From the NCBI GenBank assembly GCA_016302005.1, contig JAEDOK010000101.1, positions 1 to 5,897 on the forward strand: DNA of 5,897 nt. The letters are read 5' to 3'. Shown one piece after another: positions 4,077 to 5,897 of this stretch. Source of the DNA: Oscillospiraceae bacterium. Its GTDB lineage: Bacteria; Bacillota_A; Clostridia; Oscillospirales; Oscillospiraceae. Below the pieces are notes generated by a model. That model worked only from the letters and a program-made list of their open reading frames with translations. It had not been told where the DNA came from and searched no databases. Position 1 is the stretch's first letter. Every line of letters begins with the position of its first letter. The position numbers were made by a program, and so were the translations under genes.

Positions 4077-5615
4077 TTAACCGAGCTTTTGATTTCTGTC
4101 AACGCCGAAAACACGGCTGAGCCAGCGACGGTCGCGCAGAAGCAGGGCGTCCGTCAGGTAGGAGAGCGCGACAAGCAGCGCGAGGAAATACATTCCACGC
4201 AGCAAAATGGCGGGCAGGGGAGAGAGGCTGCCGCAGGGCAGAAGCAAGGCAGGCACGGCGGCAAGCAGCAGACAGAGCAGCGGGCGCACAAAGTCGGAGC
4301 TCCGGGGGCGATGCTCGGTGATCAAAAGCAAACGGCGTAAACTCAAGAACAGGTTGATTGCGTGGGTAAGGGTGAAGCTGAACACATAGCCCTTGATGCC
4401 CCATTTCGGCAGCAGCAAAAAAAGCAGGACGACATCGAGCAGAGAGGTAAAGGTATTATAGCGGACGCAGCTTACCTGTTCGGCAAGCCCTTTGAGCATC
4501 CCGTCTGTGATCGCGTCGAGATAGAGCATCAGCAGCATCGGCGCGAAAATGCGCAGATACCTCCCGGCATCCGCGCTTTTGTAAACGAGTAAGCCCAGCT
4601 CCTCGGCATTGATAAACATAAAACCCGCGCAGGCAGCGGCGAAGAGCATGGTCAAGCGCAGGCATTTGTCGGTCAGATCGGAGATGCGGAGCTGTCTCCT
4701 CATGGCGCGGCTGCGGGAGAGCTCCGGGACGAGCAGATCGGAGACGGAGTAAAGGATCGCGGCGGGGAACATCAGAATCGGGAAAACCATGGCGTGAATG
4801 GTGCCGTAATCCGTCAATGCCTGCGTGGTCGAGCCGCCGAAACGGGCAAGCCCGTAGGGAATCAGAAGCTGCTCCGCAGTGTTCAGTCCCGCGCGCAGAT
4901 AGTCGTTGAGCGCGAGCGGGACGCAAAGACGCAGAAGCCTTGCGCGGATATGCAGCGGCTCCTTGGGCGGCGCGGCATGGCGGATATGGCGGCGGTAGAA
5001 AAAGTAGAGAACGAAAAAGTCAAGCACCGCGCCGACGGAATTGCCAAGCATGATTGCACAGCAGGCGCGCGCCAAGTCGCCTTTTGCCCACGAAAGCAGC
5101 AATACTGCCGTAACCCCTACGCAAAAAATCCGTTCCGCGATCTCAATTGCGACGAGCTGACGGATGCGGGAGCAGGCGGTGAAATAGCCGCTCATGATCC
5201 CCGACAGACAGGTAAAGGGCAGAAAGACAGCCATAACCCGCAGGGACAGTGCAGCGCGGAGGTCGCCGAGCCATGCGGAGGCGAAATGATCCGCAAGGAA
5301 AAACAACGCCGTGCCCGCAATCGAGCTGATGAGCAGCCCGTATCGCATACACGCGGCGACCGCAGCCTTGACCCCGCCGAGGCGGCGATGCCCGAACTCC
5401 TCAGCGGCGAGACACATGGAGGCGACACGCACGCCGGAGGTGCCGACGAGCATGGCAAATGTACCGACCGTGGAGATAAGCTGGAGCAACCCTAAGCCCG
5501 ACGCGCCGATCTCTTCCGTCAGAAACACATTGAAGCCGATGGAAATTAGTCGCAGCAGGAGATTTGCCGCCGTCAGCAGGATTGCGCCGCTGAGAATGGA
5601 GTTTCGTTTACCCAC
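4077..5615 (-). CDS. SpoVB/MurJ-like polysaccharide or lipid-linked sugar flippase (MOP superfamily)
   Basis: This 512-residue integral membrane protein has about 14 hydrophobic segments (roughly residues 9-31, 40-65, 84-108, 121-146, 154-176, 184-207, 230-258, 272-297, 321-345, 354-375, 381-400, 403-425, 443-461 and 469-493) joined by short basic loops. That is the architecture of MOP-superfamily exporters that flip lipid-linked saccharides across the membrane. The N-terminal pattern ILTAANLLLRL followed by EEIGASGLGLLQLI and GTSGVRVASM matches the RxxG/IGaeGLGlyqli/G.p.a.s signature of SpoVB/YtgP-like proteins. LSGIMSGYFTACSRIRQL at 137-154 matches their conserved TM4-TM5 loop. I chose GTG at 5615 because GGGGGTGAT sits just upstream and the protein then begins VGKRNSILSG, as relatives do. 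Longer forms from ATG 5660 or TTG 5666 would start inside a hairpin with no ribosome binding site. The substrate (spore cortex or peptidoglycan precursor, teichoic acid or exopolysaccharide unit) is not resolvable. No glycosyltransferase genes adjoin it. Confidence 0.85.
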   Translation of the reverse strand: MGKRNSILSGAILLTAANLLLRLISIGFNVFLTEEIGASGLGLLQLISTVGTFAMLVGTSGVRVASMCLAAEEFGHRRLGGVKAAVAACMRYGLLISSIAGTALFFLADHFASAWLGDLRAALSLRVMAVFLPFTCLSGIMSGYFTACSRIRQLVAIEIAERIFCVGVTAVLLLSWAKGDLARACCAIMLGNSVGAVLDFFVLYFFYRRHIRHAAPPKEPLHIRARLLRLCVPLALNDYLRAGLNTAEQLLIPYGLARFGGSTTQALTDYGTIHAMVFPILMFPAAILYSVSDLLVPELSRSRAMRRQLRISDLTDKCLRLTMLFAAACAGFMFINAEELGLLVYKSADAGRYLRIFAPMLLMLYLDAITDGMLKGLAEQVSCVRYNTFTSLLDVVLLFLLLPKWGIKGYVFSFTLTHAINLFLSLRRLLLITEHRPRSSDFVRPLLCLLLAAVPALLLPCGSLSPLPAILLRGMYFLALLVALSYLTDALLLRDRRWLSRVFGVDRNQKLG

Positions 5616-5627
5616 GCCATCACCCCC
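5616..5627 (-). promoter_or_regulatory. Ribosome binding site for the GTG start of the flippase
   Basis: GGGGGTGAT (5627-5619) resembles the full anti-16S complement GGAGGTGAT with one change and is three bases before GTG at 5615. This unusual extended site is the main argument for the GTG start. Confidence 0.6.
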
Positions 5628-5630
5628 GCT

Positions 5631-5640
5631 ATTATATATA
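5631..5640 (-). promoter_or_regulatory. Possible -10 region of the flippase operon
   Basis: The minus strand reads TATATATAAT, which contains a consensus TATAAT (5636-5631). No good -35 hexamer exists at 17 bp; that position falls in the hairpin arm (TGTTTG). The implied leader would be only about 10 bases and would begin within the ribosome binding site. This is a weak promoter candidate only. Confidence 0.3.
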
Positions 5641-5644
5641 GTAA

Positions 5645-5680
5645 GCCCCGCCGCAAACATGAACAAATTTGCGGCGGGGC
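5645..5680. other. GC-rich 13-bp hairpin upstream of the flippase gene
   Basis: GCCCCGCCGCAAA (5645-5657) pairs perfectly with TTTGCGGCGGGGC (5668-5680) around a 10-base loop. On the plus strand it is followed by GCTGTTTT, a poor T-run, and no plus-strand gene precedes it within the window. On the minus strand there is no T-run. It may be a weak terminator, a regulatory cruciform beside the putative promoter, or the end of a repeat, since GTAGGGC of copy C begins 17 bp to its right. Confidence 0.6.
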
Positions 5681-5696
5681 GCTGTTTTGGAACTTT

Positions 5697-5800
5697 GTAG
5701 GGCGGGGATGTGTCTCTGCCGATTGCGCAGCGGCAGACGAATGCATGGATACGCAGGCGGTAGTTCCTGCACGGCGCGTCAAGGATGCCGCGCGCTACGA
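5697..5800 (+). repeat. Dispersed repeat, copy C
   Basis: The 104-base unit begins GTAGGGC (5697-5703) and ends GCGCGCTACGA. It holds a hairpin CTGCCG (5716-5721) with CGGCAG (5731-5736), then the core GGTAGTTCCTGCACGGCGCG. Order and spacing of these parts match copy B at 3305-3476, though C is shorter, lacking most of the right-hand 70 bases of B. The shared blocks establish a family present at least three times in this window. No gene is visible here. Confidence 0.7.
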
Positions 5801-5831
5801 TGTGTTAAGAAGCAGTATCCTTGTTCCACAA

Positions 5832-5866
5832 GAGATTGCCACGTCGCTGCGCTCCTCGCAATGACA
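5832..5866 (-). repeat. GTCATTGCGAGG-type palindromic repeat (REP-like), complete copy
   Basis: Read on the minus strand the element begins TGTCATTGCGAGGAGCGCAG and ends CGACGTGGCAATCTC. It is the better preserved counterpart of the element at 3115-3154 and lies in the opposite orientation. The inner arms and outer ATTG/CAAT pair can fold as an imperfect hairpin. It belongs to a well-known class of widespread intergenic palindromes. Confidence 0.8.
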
Positions 5867-5884
5867 CGGAAAGGCTGCCCCATT

Positions 5885-5897
5885 TGTCATTGCGAGG
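5885..5897 (+). repeat. Start of a second REP-like palindrome, cut by the window end
   Basis: TGTCATTGCGAGG (5885-5897) is the exact reverse complement of 5854-5866 across an 18-base gap. It is the first 13 bases of the same element in the opposite direction, so two copies appear to sit head to head, the second continuing beyond the window. Confidence 0.7.

Noticed and set aside
4052..4114. N-terminal extension of the glycosylase to 4114
   Set aside because: It would overlap the flippase gene by 38 bp, has no family-like sequence, and would ignore the strong ribosome binding site before the ATG at 4051.
4794..5495. 233-residue open frame on the plus strand opposite the flippase
   Set aside because: It is antisense to a membrane protein gene. 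Its very polar composition is what the complement of hydrophobic codons gives, so it is not independent evidence of a gene.

Overview
The window looks like chromosomal DNA of a moderately GC-rich low-GC-lineage Gram-positive, most likely a gut Clostridium relative (Clostridia, perhaps Oscillospirales). This is inferred from strong AGGAGG-type ribosome binding sites, a SpoVB-like flippase, a clostridial-type M29 aminopeptidase, and dispersed intergenic repeats with GTAGGG/CCCTAC ends and GTCATTGCGAGG-type palindromes. No rRNA, tRNA, CRISPR, phage or transposase gene is visible, so the taxonomic call stays tentative.

Layout. Positions 1-179 are non-coding and hold a perfect 12-bp inverted repeat and the terminator of the first gene. 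180-1403 (minus) encodes an M29 metallo-aminopeptidase. 1404-1515 is a compact divergent promoter region in which the two -35 boxes lie 2 bp apart on opposite strands. 1516-2388 (plus) is a homocysteine S-methyltransferase-family protein, followed after 6 bp by a GNAT acetyltransferase (2395-3069) and a strong, probably bidirectional terminator (3071-3105). 3106-3553 has no gene and is packed with repeats, including a candidate MITE-like element with 21-bp inverted ends (3263-3535). 3554-4051 (minus) is a family-6 uracil-DNA-glycosylase-superfamily protein (hypoxanthine/deoxyinosine glycosylase type), downstream of and probably co-transcribed with a polytopic SpoVB/MurJ-type flippase (4077-5615, minus, GTG start). 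5616-5897 is non-coding: a 13-bp-stem hairpin, another copy of the dispersed repeat, and one complete plus one cut-off GTCATTGCGAGG palindrome.

The genes do not form one obvious pathway. They are two short operons (methyltransferase-acetyltransferase; flippase-glycosylase) plus a single peptidase gene, all of housekeeping character. I found no convincing new multi-gene system. The least ordinary content is the repeat architecture at 3115-3535 and 5697-5897, the nearly superimposed divergent promoters, and the Tyr-to-Phe change at a recorded metal-site position of the aminopeptidase.
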